64,000 bases of DNA from an uncultured Hyphomonadaceae bacterium (GCA_913058335.1 CAJXPX010000010.1:62001-126000), one strand, 5' to 3'. Positions 8,364 to 17,931 are shown, numbered from the stretch's first letter. The notes: generated by a model from the letters alone, not told the origin. Translations and numbers: made by a program.

Positions 8364-9470
8364 TCAGCCATCTTCGACTTTCGAGAGATAGCTTACACCA
8401 GCCATCAAGACAAATAAAGGGACAGACCAAGCCGCCAATACAACTGGAACTAACGCCACTTCACCAAAAGCACTGACCATGGAATCCGCGAAATACACCC
8501 CAAACCCCATGGCGGCTCCGGTTATCAGAAGGCGTAGCGTGCCCCCCTGCCGCGTGAGATGCATAGAAACGCCTGCAGCGATAAAAGTCATGGCGATCAG
8601 CATGATTGGCAGGGCTAAAAGTTTATTGAATTGCATACGCAAAGCTAAAGCGGAAAAACCTGCGCGTTCATTGGTCTTAATGGCAGAAGGAAGAGACCAG
8701 AAAGGCGGCGCAGTTTTCTTTTCGCCTATTTCTTCCACTTGCTGCGACGTTATCTTTGTGGGGAGAGAAATTGTGTTTCGGAATTGTTTTATTTCGCCCG
8801 GGGCGTTTTCGATGACGTCGGTTAACTCCCAATAGCCTTGTGTAATCAACCGAGCTTTTTGGGCGTCAAAGCGGCGGCTAAAGACCGTTCCTCCGGTCTC
8901 GTCCAAGGTTAATTGAAAAAAACTTGGGTTAATCAAAATTTTGGTGTCATCTTCGATTTTATCGGCGCGAATAACGGTTTGCATGAAATTGTCCCCTTCG
9001 CGAAGCCAGACGGGGCCGCCAGACGACTCTGATTGCGCGCCAAAGCCATCTCTAAGTAAGTCATGTTGCGACATCATTTGAGAGGCGAGCGGATTGAACA
9101 GGAGAGACCAAACCAGACCTAGACTGCCTGTTACAAATATGACCGGAAGCAGAAACCGCCAGGCAGAAACGCCGGAGGCCCGCATCACAATCAGCTCACT
9201 TCGTCGGTTCAGCCCGTAAAGGGCGCCCATGACGCCGAAGAGCACCACAAAAGGAATGGTTTGTTCAATCAGGTTCGGGACTTTCAACAGAGTCAGATAG
9301 GCGAGTTGAAAAGAGGAAATATCGGTGTCGCTGCCGATATTCCGGCTTCCCTCGACGAAGTCGACAAGCATAATAATGCCCGTTACGACCAAAAATGTTA
9401 TAGCGAGGGAGCGAAGAACCCGCATTGCAATATAGCGGTTCAGCGTTGCGCGTGTGAGGAGGGTCTTCAT
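8364..9470 (-). CDS. lptG: LPS export permease LptG
   Basis: LptG is a transmembrane subunit of the LptB2FG transporter that extracts lipopolysaccharide from the inner membrane. The 368-residue product has the YjgP/YjgQ layout: membrane segments near the N-terminus (about 10-35 and 55-80), a third around 100-120, a periplasmic beta-jellyroll (about 130-265), and three C-terminal membrane segments. The juxtamembrane YGLNRRSELIVMRASG segment that couples to LptB is clear. Its start overlaps the lptF stop by 4 bp. Confidence 0.93.
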   Translation of the reverse strand: MKTLLTRATLNRYIAMRVLRSLAITFLVVTGIIMLVDFVEGSRNIGSDTDISSFQLAYLTLLKVPNLIEQTIPFVVLFGVMGALYGLNRRSELIVMRASGVSAWRFLLPVIFVTGSLGLVWSLLFNPLASQMMSQHDLLRDGFGAQSESSGGPVWLREGDNFMQTVIRADKIEDDTKILINPSFFQLTLDETGGTVFSRRFDAQKARLITQGYWELTDVIENAPGEIKQFRNTISLPTKITSQQVEEIGEKKTAPPFWSLPSAIKTNERAGFSALALRMQFNKLLALPIMLIAMTFIAAGVSMHLTRQGGTLRLLITGAAMGFGVYFADSMVSAFGEVALVPVVLAAWSVPLFVLMAGVSYLSKVEDG

Positions 9471-10636
9471 CCCGTCACCCTCATGGATGCATCTGGAGTC
9501 TGGGCGGCTTTGACGGCATATTCACGGGCACGTTTGGCCCGTCCCAAAGAGCGGACACGTTTACGTTTCATCAGGTAAAATGTGCAATAAGCGATGACAA
9601 TCAACGGCAAGCAATATTGGATTATATTCAGCCAACGGTCCGATTCTGCCGCCGAAGCAACCCCGAAACCTGTGAGGCGAATAACAAATCCCAAAGAGGC
9701 ACAAACCGCGATGCGCCGACTGTAGCCCAATCTTAAATGTTCACCCCGAACCATGAAACAAAGAGCCAGTAAAACCAGAGCGATATTGTAAAGCGGGGCG
9801 GATAATCGAGCATGACCCTCGGCCGCGAGTTCGCGTTTGAATTCCCGGTCGGCAAATTCTCTGGGGTCCGGTCGTAGGAGCTCGTGTAGGAAACGATCAG
9901 ACGTTTTCAGGCGTAATACATTGTCCATGGCCATTACTTCTGACAGGTCAATGACATAGTTTTCAAACTCTATGACGTCCAAAGATCCGTCTTCGAGTGC
10001 TTGCTGTACGCTTCCGTCTTTCAAAGAGAGGGTGACTTGTGAGGGGGTACGTTGAACCTCTCCGGTTTTGGCCATGTGGGTTGTAATATTTTCCGGGGCT
10101 CGGGCGTCATAAATCATAACGTCTTTTAGGGTGCTGTCAGCTCCAATCTCGCGGGCATAGACTGTTAGTCCAGGAGCTGGCGTCACAAAATCACCAGCCT
10201 GTACCATTTGCGACGCGATATCTGTTCGGACTTTCAATATCTCAGCGCGCATTTGGCGAAAGGATAGGGGTTGCACGACCAAATTTATAATTAAATGCGC
10301 GACTAAGGCGTAAGCGCCGAGCCTAATGACCGGAGACGCGATCTGCCAAGGCGAGAATCCGGAGGCTTTGGCAACAATAAGTTCCGAGTCAGAGTTCAAT
10401 CTATTCAGGGCATAAAGCGCTGCCATAAAAACCGAGAGCGGCATAATAATTGAAATGAGCTGGGGAAGAGCGAGTAAAGTGATTTTAAGAAATGTCAGGG
10501 CAGATTGCCGATTTTCTACGACCAAGTCCAAGGTTTGAAGGCTCTGCGTAAGTAAAGCCAACCCCGCCAATGCGGCGAGGGAGAGCAATAGCGGCCAAAG
10601 CGCTTGCGTCCAGAAATAGCGTTGCAGCAGGGTCAT
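9467..10636 (-). CDS. lptF: LPS export permease LptF
   Basis: LptF is the partner permease of LptG. The 389-residue product has the same two-part membrane layout with a central periplasmic domain, and the cytoplasmic coupling helix ALNRLNSDSELIVAKASG. The region around 255-280 (FADREFKRELAAEGHARLSAPLYNIALVLLALC) is typical of LptF. It is the first gene of the leftward cluster lptF-lptG-surA-pdxA-rsmA, so its promoter should lie in the 160-bp gap before pepA. The C-terminal tail is rich in basic residues. Confidence 0.93.
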   Translation of the reverse strand: MTLLQRYFWTQALWPLLLSLAALAGLALLTQSLQTLDLVVENRQSALTFLKITLLALPQLISIIMPLSVFMAALYALNRLNSDSELIVAKASGFSPWQIASPVIRLGAYALVAHLIINLVVQPLSFRQMRAEILKVRTDIASQMVQAGDFVTPAPGLTVYAREIGADSTLKDVMIYDARAPENITTHMAKTGEVQRTPSQVTLSLKDGSVQQALEDGSLDVIEFENYVIDLSEVMAMDNVLRLKTSDRFLHELLRPDPREFADREFKRELAAEGHARLSAPLYNIALVLLALCFMVRGEHLRLGYSRRIAVCASLGFVIRLTGFGVASAAESDRWLNIIQYCLPLIVIAYCTFYLMKRKRVRSLGRAKRAREYAVKAAQTPDASMRVTG

Positions 10637-10796
10637 GCTTGGTCTTGTTGCTTCAATTTTGACTCGTTAATTTCGTGGAGAGGTGTCATTTACATCTCTA
10701 AGGCCCTTCTATTCTGATGGCGCGTAAGTTACTAGCACTCAAGAACTATAATATCCGTAATACAGTTTTGACGTGTGTCGTCAGAAGGAGTCCCCC

Positions 10797-12272
10797 GTGA
10801 AAGTCAGCTTTGTCGCCAATAAGCCCGCCGAATATGGCGCATCTATCATTTTTGCAAAACATAATTTGGTTCTGGATTCATCTGGACGCGCTTATCGTGA
10901 TAAAGCCTCAACTAATTTTGACGCCTCTGCCAAAGCGGCCAACTTTAAAGCTGAAACGGGAAAGTTATTTGAGAGCTTCGTCGTCATGGGCGATGAGGCG
11001 GTTCACTTGATCGTAATTGGAACCGGAAAAGATGAAAAACCGGATTATGAGCGGCTCGTGGCGAAGGCTGTAAAACGCCTTCTACCTTATGGCGAAACTC
11101 TGTTGACTGTACACATGCCCTCCGAAAGCTCACCAGAAGACGCAGCAAATGCGGCCGTAGGCGCGCGGCTTGCGGCCTATCGGTTTGACGCGCATAAAAC
11201 CGAAGCGACTCTGACGAAAACAAAACAGATCGAAACGCTAAAAATTGCCTCAGACGATGAAGACGGCGCCAAGCAATCTTATGAAAATTATCATGGCCCA
11301 GTTTGCGATGGTCAGCTGTATGCGCGTGACCTCGTAAACACCCCGTCCAATATTCTCTTTCCTCAGGCTTATGCAGAAAAGCTAAAGGCCCTTGAGGAAA
11401 TTGGTTTGAAAGTAGAGATCTTAGGCGAGAAAAAGATGAAAGCGCTCGGTATGAACGCGTTTCTTGGTGTCGGTGTTGGGTCAGAGCGCGAATCCCAGTT
11501 TGTCATCATGCGTTGGGACGGCGGCACTAAAGGCGCTCAACCGACGGCTTTAATCGGCAAAGGCGTTACTTTCGACTCTGGCGGCATTTCGCTAAAAGCC
11601 GGAAATAATATGTGGGACATGAAAGGTGATATGGGTGGCTCTGCGGCCGTTGTAGGCGCTATGATTGGTCTGGCTAAGCGTAACGCGAAAGCCAATGTAG
11701 TAGGCTTGGTCGGTCTCGTTGAAAACATGCCTGATGGCAAAGCTCAGAACCCTGGCGACATAGTAACGTCCATGTCGGGACAGACAATTGATGTCCAAAA
11801 CACGGATGCGGAAGGGCGCTTGGTTCTTTGTGATGTGCTTCACTACACGGTGACTAAGATTAAACCCGTGGCAATGATTGATCTCGCAACACTGACCGGC
11901 GCAATTATTACTTCGCTCGGTCATGAGCATGCCGGACTGTTTTCAAATGACGATGATTTGGCCGGGCAAATTATGTCTGCGTCTGAAACATCTACCGAGA
12001 AAACATGGCGTCTGCCTCTGGCCAAAGAATATGACAAACTTCTCGATAGCCCGTTCGCGGATATGAAAAATATTGGCGGCCCGACAGCTGGGTCCATCAC
12101 AGCGGCTCAATTCTTGAAACGGTTTGTCGGCAAAGAGACGCCTTGGGCACATCTGGATATTGCTGGGGTAGGCATGAAGAACACACGTCATGACCCTCGG
12201 GAAACGACATTCGGTACAGGTTTCGGCGCGCGGCTCTTAAACCGTTGGGTTGCGGATAATCACGAAGGCTAA
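10797..12272 (+). CDS. pepA: Leucyl aminopeptidase PepA (M17 family)
   Basis: This cytosolic dinuclear metallo-aminopeptidase releases N-terminal residues from peptides. The chosen start is the GTG at 10797, 6 bp after AAGGAG; the in-frame GTG at 10773 lies before that ribosome-binding site. The resulting 491-residue product has the metal and catalytic segments GKGVTFDSGG (about 254-263), MKGDMGG and the family signature NTDAEGRL (335-342). It is divergent from lptF, and holC overlaps its last base. This pepA-holC pairing is conserved in many proteobacteria. Confidence 0.95.
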   Translation: MKVSFVANKPAEYGASIIFAKHNLVLDSSGRAYRDKASTNFDASAKAANFKAETGKLFESFVVMGDEAVHLIVIGTGKDEKPDYERLVAKAVKRLLPYGETLLTVHMPSESSPEDAANAAVGARLAAYRFDAHKTEATLTKTKQIETLKIASDDEDGAKQSYENYHGPVCDGQLYARDLVNTPSNILFPQAYAEKLKALEEIGLKVEILGEKKMKALGMNAFLGVGVGSERESQFVIMRWDGGTKGAQPTALIGKGVTFDSGGISLKAGNNMWDMKGDMGGSAAVVGAMIGLAKRNAKANVVGLVGLVENMPDGKAQNPGDIVTSMSGQTIDVQNTDAEGRLVLCDVLHYTVTKIKPVAMIDLATLTGAIITSLGHEHAGLFSNDDDLAGQIMSASETSTEKTWRLPLAKEYDKLLDSPFADMKNIGGPTAGSITAAQFLKRFVGKETPWAHLDIAGVGMKNTRHDPRETTFGTGFGARLLNRWVADNHEG

Positions 12273-12742
12273 TGAGCGCCGCTCCGCAAACGAACCTTCC
12301 AACGCATTGGTTTTATCATCTGGAAGGCAGCACAATTGAAAATGTGCTGCCGGAACTACTTGAAAAAACGCTCGCCAAAGGTTGGCGGGCGCTCGTTAAA
12401 CTCCCGCAAGATAGGCTGGCCGAGATGGACGACCTTCTCTGGACGTTTCGCGACGATAGTTTTCTCCCGCATGGCCGCGATGACGAGCCTATGGCAGACT
12501 GGCAGCCTATCCTATTAAGTTCAAATGCGGATAAGGCGGTAGGGTTTGACGCTGTTTTCTTACTCGGAGGGGCGAAGGTTTCAGACATGAGCGGCGTTGA
12601 GCGCGCTATGGTCATGATAAATGGGCGGTCTGAAAGTGATGTGAAGAAGGAACGGGGACGTTGGAAACAGTTGAAAGACGCGGGGGCCGAACTTGCTTAT
12701 TATCAGCAGAATGTTCGAGGAAGTTGGGAGAAGAAGGCCTAG
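12272..12742 (+). CDS. holC: DNA polymerase III chi subunit HolC
   Basis: HolC is the chi subunit of the clamp-loader complex and links DnaX-psi to single-strand binding protein. The 156-residue product matches the family layout: FYHLEGSTIENVLPELLEKTLAKGWRALV, the LWTFRDDSFLPHG segment with the conserved FLPH, and DAVFLLGGAKV. The ATG overlaps the pepA stop (TAATG), so the two are coupled. The stop codon lies in the centre of a 22-bp perfect palindrome described separately. Confidence 0.93.
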   Translation: MSAAPQTNLPTHWFYHLEGSTIENVLPELLEKTLAKGWRALVKLPQDRLAEMDDLLWTFRDDSFLPHGRDDEPMADWQPILLSSNADKAVGFDAVFLLGGAKVSDMSGVERAMVMINGRSESDVKKERGRWKQLKDAGAELAYYQQNVRGSWEKKA

Positions 12743-12751
12743 GCCTTCTTC
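12730..12751. repeat. 22-bp perfect palindrome over the holC stop codon
   Basis: The two 11-bp halves GAAGAAGGCCT and AGGCCTTCTTC are exact reverse complements with no spacer. The centre is the holC TAG. As RNA it would fold only with a few bases opened as a loop and is not followed by a T-run, so it is an imperfect terminator candidate for holC and, on the other strand, for aceA, which ends 66 bp away in the convergent direction. A protein-binding site is the alternative. Confidence 0.6.
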
Positions 12752-12816
12752 GGTATACGCGTTAAAAAGAGAGAGCCCGCGAAGGGAGGAGTTTTCCGCA
12801 GACTCTCCAAACTTGA

Positions 12817-14406
12817 CTACGCAGCGCTTTCAAATTGGTTCATCGTATTATGCGCACCGCCCGCTTTTAAAGCGCGTTCACCGCCAGTCATCTCTTTGAA
12901 GTCATCTCCGAGGTTAGAACCGACCTCATGCTGATGTTTGACGGCAGAGACATTACGACGAATTTCTTCACGTTGGATCTCTTTGACATATGCCAACATC
13001 TTTTGCTCTCCGAAATATCCTTCCGACAGATCGTTCATCACCTTGGCTGTACCATGGAAGGTCGGTAGGGTGATTAGGTTGTGGAAGACGCCGGCTTCGC
13101 GGGCAATGTCCGTTTGGAAATTTTGCAAGCGGCGATCGGCTTCCAGTCCCAAAGGATCTTCATCATAAGCGGCTGACATAAGCTGGTTGTTATCCGGATA
13201 ATCTCCGGCTTCTACCTTGCCTTTGGCAATCCAGTCTTCACGGACCTGCTTACGTAAATTAAGCGTCCAGTTAAATGACGGGCTGTTATTATAGGTGAGC
13301 TTGGCATGTGGCGCCTTCTCGCGAATACGGCGAACCATATCTGCAATCTGGCCGACATTTGGCGTCGCGGTCTCGATCCAAAGAAGGTCTGCTCCGCCGT
13401 CATTCAGGCTTGAAATACAGTCTTCTACAACCCGGTCTTCCCCGGTTCCTTCGCGGAATTTGTAGAGCCCGTTGGGCAGGCGCACAGGCTTAACAAGCTT
13501 GCCATCGAGCTGAATAGCCATTTCACCGTCTTTTAATTGATGCAAATCAGAGACAGTTTCTGTTTCGAGCCATTTCGTATATTCGGCGGCCTCATCACCC
13601 GCCTCTCGGCTAACAGGTATTTTCTGTGTCAGTCCTGCACCTAATGAGTCTGTGCGAGCAACAATAATCCCGTCTTCTACGCCCAGCTCTTCAAAGGCCA
13701 TGCGGACAGCGCGAAGTTTCTCGACGAAATCTTCGCGAGGGACTGTCACTTTGCCGTCCTGATGGCCGCACTGTTTGGCATCGGACACCTGGTTTTCAAT
13801 TTGAATACAACACGCTCCGGCTTTTATCATTTCTTTTGCCAAGAGATAAGTTGCGTGGACATTCCCGAAGCCGGCATCAATATCGGCAATGATCGGACGG
13901 ACATAGGTTTCGAACCCGTCAATTTTAGCGAGAACCGCCTCGCGATTATCAGTTGTTTTTAATTCAGCGAAGAGATCGTTCAGATCGACTTCGTCGGCTT
14001 GACGCAAGCTTGTGTAGATTTCCTGAATAAGATCAATCACCGCCGTTTTCTCATGCATAGACTGATCGGGCAGATGACCAAATCGGTTACGCATACCCGC
14101 GACCATCCAGCCGGACAGATAAACATAGGCTTTATCAAGTGTGCCTTTTTGGCGCTTGATCGCGCGCAACATTTGCTGGGCGTGGAAACCTGACCAACAC
14201 CCAAGAGATTGCGTGAAAGCTGAACTGTCATTGTCGTATGCAGCCATGTCAGCGCGCATGACTTTTGCCATAGCTTTAGCAATGTCCAGATGAGTCTCGA
14301 ACGTATTTTGCGTTTTAAGTTGAGCTAAATCTTCGAAAGAAATGCCGCCCGGGACGCCGTTCGGGTAGCGCGATTTCAAGTTTTCTAAAGTTTGCGAATA
14401 AGTCAT
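12817..14406 (-). CDS. aceA: Isocitrate lyase AceA (long form)
   Basis: The enzyme splits isocitrate into glyoxylate and succinate, the first glyoxylate-shunt step used for growth on acetate or fatty acids. The 529-residue product belongs to the long isocitrate lyase group seen in Pseudomonas and many alphaproteobacteria, rather than the 430-residue E. coli form. The catalytic loop KQCGHQ is at 211-216 with Cys213; DIDAGFGN, the WIETATP segment and YNNSPSFNW are present. It follows aceB by 2 bp, with its ribosome-binding site (GGAGAAAT) overlapping the aceB stop. Confidence 0.95.
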   Translation of the reverse strand: MTYSQTLENLKSRYPNGVPGGISFEDLAQLKTQNTFETHLDIAKAMAKVMRADMAAYDNDSSAFTQSLGCWSGFHAQQMLRAIKRQKGTLDKAYVYLSGWMVAGMRNRFGHLPDQSMHEKTAVIDLIQEIYTSLRQADEVDLNDLFAELKTTDNREAVLAKIDGFETYVRPIIADIDAGFGNVHATYLLAKEMIKAGACCIQIENQVSDAKQCGHQDGKVTVPREDFVEKLRAVRMAFEELGVEDGIIVARTDSLGAGLTQKIPVSREAGDEAAEYTKWLETETVSDLHQLKDGEMAIQLDGKLVKPVRLPNGLYKFREGTGEDRVVEDCISSLNDGGADLLWIETATPNVGQIADMVRRIREKAPHAKLTYNNSPSFNWTLNLRKQVREDWIAKGKVEAGDYPDNNQLMSAAYDEDPLGLEADRRLQNFQTDIAREAGVFHNLITLPTFHGTAKVMNDLSEGYFGEQKMLAYVKEIQREEIRRNVSAVKHQHEVGSNLGDDFKEMTGGERALKAGGAHNTMNQFESAA

Positions 14407-14408
14407 AT

Positions 14409-16043
14409 TTATTTCTCCAATATTTCATAAGCTGGGATTGTTAGGAATTCAGGTAGAGTGTCGCCGGAGGCCGTGGTGTTGAAAAGCTCAGCGGCTTCTG
14501 GGAAACGGCCTTCTTTAAAAGCCGCTTCGCCTGTTTCACTTTGCAATGCGGAAACCTCTTCTGCGAAAAGTCTGTCATAAAGGCGCTTGCTCAGGGTTTC
14601 GCGATAGCCGCCTTCCATTTCGACGCTGGCGCCGTGATGAAGCCACTGCCATATTTGCGCGCGGGAGATTTCAGCCGTGGCCGCATCTTCCATGAGATTA
14701 TGGATTGGAACCGCGCCGCGGCCGCAAAGCCAAGCCGCGATATAGCGGATGCCGACTTCTATGTTTGTACGAACCCCCGCCTCAGTGATTTTCCCGGTAT
14801 GAGGGGCGATCATGGACTCATCAGAGACACGCGCAGATTGACGCTTTTTGTGGATCTGGTGCTTGCCGGGCATGATGTCGTTAAAGATATCCATCGCAAC
14901 GGGAACGAGGTCAGGATGGGCCACCCAAGTGCCGTCATGACCGATACTAGCTTCGTGCTTTTTATCCTTACGTACTTTCTCGAATGCCGCTTCATTGGCT
15001 TCCGGATTGTTCTTTACTGGAATTTGCGCTGCCATCCCGCCCATGGCGTGGGCGCGGCGTTTATGACACACTTCGACAAGACGTGTGGCATAGGCGGATA
15101 GAAATGCTCGGTCCATGCCGACCTGTGCCCGGTCAGGCAAAACGAATTTTGAATGATTACGCAGAGTTTTGATGTAGGAGAAAATATAATCCCAACGTCC
15201 ACAATTCAGACCCGTAATGTGATTGCGCAGAACATAGAGGATTTCTTCCATCTGGAAGGCCGCCGGAAGGGTTTCGATCAAAACAGTGGCTTTGATCGTA
15301 CCATTTGGAATATCCAAGACGGCTTGCGAGAAATTAAAGACATCGTTCCAGAGGCGAGCCTCTTGGTAGCTCTCCATTTTCGGCAGGTAGTAAAACGGCC
15401 CTTTTTCCTGCTCGGCCAATAATTTACCATTATGGAAGAAATGCAGGCCGAAATCGCAGAGGCTCGCACTCATTGGCTTGCCGTCGACAGTAATATGCTT
15501 TTCTTCGAGGTGCCAACCGCGCGGACGAACGAGCATGGTCGCAGTTTCATCGCCGAGCGTGTAAGATTTCTTATCTGTTTTCAGCGATAAGTTCCCACGG
15601 GCGTAATCACGCATATTTATTTGACCTGACATCATATTGTCAAAGGTCGGAGAGCTGGCATCCTCAAAATCTGCCATGAACATTTTTGCGCCGGAGTTTA
15701 GCGCGTTGATCATCATCTTGCGATCAACCGGCCCTGTAATCTCGACGCGTCTGTCTTGCAAAGCAGGAGGGCAAGGCGCAACTTCCCAGGCGGAATTGCG
15801 CATATGCTTTGTTTCAAGCGGTTGAGTCGGCATTTCGCCGTCATCATACCGTTCCTGCTGTAGTTGACGATTTTGCAGGAGAATTTTACGCTGAGGACCA
15901 AAGCGACGTTCGAGGTCAGCCAGAAATAATAATGCGTCCGGCGTCAGGATATCTGAATAGGTGTCGCCTGTTTCGGCGTTGACTTTGGCCAGAACCCGGT
16001 GACGGGGAATGGGTTGGTCGGTATTATTTGCAGGGGCGTTCAT
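14409..16043 (-). CDS. aceB: Malate synthase A, AceB
   Basis: This enzyme condenses glyoxylate with acetyl-CoA to give malate, the second glyoxylate-shunt step. The 544-residue product fits the malate synthase A length. Visible motifs include FMADFEDASSPTFDN, RPRGWHLEEKH, the FVLPDRAQVGM region, GHDGTWVAHPDL, and the C-terminal CGRGAVPIHNLMEDAATAEISR. It is the first gene of the leftward aceB-aceA operon and faces the regulator gene across a 138-bp AT-rich intergenic region that holds repeated TTTGTAAA elements. Confidence 0.95.
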   Translation of the reverse strand: MNAPANNTDQPIPRHRVLAKVNAETGDTYSDILTPDALLFLADLERRFGPQRKILLQNRQLQQERYDDGEMPTQPLETKHMRNSAWEVAPCPPALQDRRVEITGPVDRKMMINALNSGAKMFMADFEDASSPTFDNMMSGQINMRDYARGNLSLKTDKKSYTLGDETATMLVRPRGWHLEEKHITVDGKPMSASLCDFGLHFFHNGKLLAEQEKGPFYYLPKMESYQEARLWNDVFNFSQAVLDIPNGTIKATVLIETLPAAFQMEEILYVLRNHITGLNCGRWDYIFSYIKTLRNHSKFVLPDRAQVGMDRAFLSAYATRLVEVCHKRRAHAMGGMAAQIPVKNNPEANEAAFEKVRKDKKHEASIGHDGTWVAHPDLVPVAMDIFNDIMPGKHQIHKKRQSARVSDESMIAPHTGKITEAGVRTNIEVGIRYIAAWLCGRGAVPIHNLMEDAATAEISRAQIWQWLHHGASVEMEGGYRETLSKRLYDRLFAEEVSALQSETGEAAFKEGRFPEAAELFNTTASGDTLPEFLTIPAYEILEK

Positions 16044-16082
16044 CTAACGATCTCCTTTGTATGAGTTATTGACCTTACGATA

Positions 16083-16180
16083 TTTACAAAAACTACTGCG
16101 AGTCTATAAGTGTTTGTAAATTAGAGGTATTTTTGTAATAATTGTAAATACACACATGTTATATCTGTAAATTTTGTAAA
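16083..16180. promoter_or_regulatory. Divergent aceB / regulator control region with repeated TTTGTAAA-type elements
   Basis: In less than 100 bp there are TTTACAAA (16083-16090), TTTGTAAA (16113-16120), TTTGTAAT (16132-16139), TTGTAAAT (16142-16149), CTGTAAAT (16165-16172) and TTTGTAAA (16173-16180). The last one abuts the regulator ATG. RamB/ScfR-type regulators are known to bind AT-rich TTTGCAAA-like sequences, so this is most likely the operator array of the adjacent HTH regulator. It would control the glyoxylate genes and the regulator's own expression. Confidence 0.62.
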
Positions 16181-16181
16181 A

Positions 16182-17627
16182 ATGAGTGACGCTATGGCGA
16201 TTAAAAAAGAAGAGAAGTTAATGGTCGGGCCGCGACTACGCCGCTTTCGCCAGACGCTGGGCCTCACACAAACGCGCATGGCCGAAGACCTTGGAATTTC
16301 AACGTCTTACCTGAATCTGATGGAACGTAATCAGCGGGCGCTCTCGGCCAAAGTTCTCTTGAAAATGGCAGAGATTTACGATTTTGACATTGCCGGATTC
16401 ACCGGGGCGGGGGACGCGCATCTAGTCGCCGAAATTTATGAAACGATGCGCGACCCTCTATTCAGAGGTGAAAGCATTTCAAAAAATGAGGCGGAGGACT
16501 TGGTCAATGTAAGCCCAGCAGCGGCTAAAGCGTTTTTAAAACTTTACGGAAAGCACCGGGATTCAACGCGACGCGCCTCCAATCTGAGTATGGATCGCGA
16601 CAAGGTAGAACTGCTGGAACAATCAGGTGAAGCCATCGAGTCGGTGCGGCGCTTTATACATGAGCAGCGCAATTATTTTCCGCGCCTTGATGAAGCAGCA
16701 GAAGGATTATCCCAAGAATTAGGATTGACTAAACGCGAACCTCATGCGGCTTTGACAGAGCGCCTTAAGGAAAAGCATGATCTTTCCGTTCGTATTGTTC
16801 CGGTGGATATTATGCCGAAAATGTTACGCTATTTTGACCGGCATTCTAAACGTATAAACTTGTCTGAACTTTTACGGCAGTCCGGGCGGCGTTTCCAACT
16901 TGCCTTTCAAATCGGTATGTTAGAGCAAAGAGAGTTGATAGATGATATAATTAAGACCGCCTCTTTAGGCGGGCGGGAAGCCGAAGGACTCATGCGCACC
17001 TCTTTGGCAAATTACTTTGCTGCAGCGACTATTATGCCCTATTCGCGTTTTTTGAAAGAAGCGGAAAACACACGCTATGACGTAGATTTGCTCTCTCATC
17101 GTTTCGGGACGAGTTTCGAGCAAACCGCGCATCGTCTGACGACCCTTCAAAAACCGGACGCCCGCGGCATTCCGTTTTTCTTCGTTAGGATTGATGTGGC
17201 AGGGAATGTGTCCAAACGATTTTCGGCGGGGCGCTTTCATTTCAGCCAGTTCGGCGGGGCTTGCCCTCTCTGGAACATTCATGAATGTTTCCAGACGCCG
17301 GGGAAAACTCTGACCCAGATGATTCAGCTTCCGGACGAGACGACTTATTTCTCTGTCGCGAAAATGGTCAGCCGATCGGACGGGAGTTTTGATGAGCCAG
17401 CGCAGAAGCTCGCTATCGGTTTAGGGTGTGATATAGCTTACGCGCCGAGACTGGTTTACGCGCAGAAATATAATCTTGATACGCCGAAGCCGACACCCAT
17501 CGGAATTAACTGCTATCTCTGTGAACGCCCGCATTGCCGCCAAAGAGCTCATGCCCCACTTAACAAAACACTCAGTTTTGATGAACGCGCCAGAGGCATG
17601 TCACTCTTTAGTTTCAGTGAAGATTAG
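16182..17627 (+). CDS. Short-chain fatty acid / glyoxylate regulator, XRE-DUF2083 family (RamB/ScfR-like)
   Basis: This 481-residue regulator has an XRE helix-turn-helix at about 20-75 (LGLTQTRMAEDLGISTSYLNLMERNQRALSAK), a long linker, an ImmA/IrrE-like domain at about 200-300, and a C-terminal DUF2083 domain ending in CYLCERPHCRQRAHAP, a cysteine cluster at about 445-455. The peptidase-like domain shows no HExxH, so it is probably a ligand sensor. It faces aceB-aceA, which suits control of acetate or propionate use. No Shine-Dalgarno precedes the ATG at 16182; starts at 16194 or 16221 (after AAGAGAAG) are possible. Family call is firm, ligand unknown. Confidence 0.85.
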   Translation: MSDAMAIKKEEKLMVGPRLRRFRQTLGLTQTRMAEDLGISTSYLNLMERNQRALSAKVLLKMAEIYDFDIAGFTGAGDAHLVAEIYETMRDPLFRGESISKNEAEDLVNVSPAAAKAFLKLYGKHRDSTRRASNLSMDRDKVELLEQSGEAIESVRRFIHEQRNYFPRLDEAAEGLSQELGLTKREPHAALTERLKEKHDLSVRIVPVDIMPKMLRYFDRHSKRINLSELLRQSGRRFQLAFQIGMLEQRELIDDIIKTASLGGREAEGLMRTSLANYFAAATIMPYSRFLKEAENTRYDVDLLSHRFGTSFEQTAHRLTTLQKPDARGIPFFFVRIDVAGNVSKRFSAGRFHFSQFGGACPLWNIHECFQTPGKTLTQMIQLPDETTYFSVAKMVSRSDGSFDEPAQKLAIGLGCDIAYAPRLVYAQKYNLDTPKPTPIGINCYLCERPHCRQRAHAPLNKTLSFDERARGMSLFSFSED

Positions 17628-17631
17628 TGAC

Positions 17632-17931
17632 TTAAGCTTGTTGATCCGGCCCGCCAATTATCCAATTATAAGGCTGAACGGTAATGCTGGCTGTTAATCC
17701 GGCTTTTCGGTAAGGGTCATTCGCAAGCCAGTCTTCGACAATATCTTTTGTGTTCGCTTCCACGATCAGCAAGCTCCCACGCATCTCTCCGTCTTCATCC
17801 AGCCATGGCCCCGCAATATGCAATGTCACGCCCGGGTCAGAGCGAAGCCATTTAATATGATCGTTACGGTTATCCTGCCGAAGCGGGACGCTATTAGGCC
17901 TGTCAGCTGTATAAATGAGATAATAGGTCAT
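17632..17931 (-). CDS. YciI family protein
   Basis: This is a 99-residue protein of the YciI fold (ferredoxin-like alpha-beta). Characteristic segments are the N-terminal [43 protein letters not shown] and [13 protein letters not shown]; the conserved His and Asp of the family correspond to HIKWL and NDPY. The function of most members is unknown; some have weak enzymatic roles. Its start overlaps the gpsA stop in ATGA, so it is translated with tsaD-gpsA, a linkage seen across alphaproteobacteria. Confidence 0.88.
   Translation of the reverse strand: MTYYLIYTADRPNSVPLRQDNRNDHIKWLRSDPGVTLHIAGPWLDEDGEMRGSLLIVEANTKDIVEDWLANDPYRKAGLTASITVQPYNWIIGGPDQQA

Noticed and set aside
14541-15101. 186-codon rightward ORF inside aceB
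   Set aside because: It is antisense to a full-length malate synthase with intact motifs, and its composition is typical of a reverse-frame shadow.
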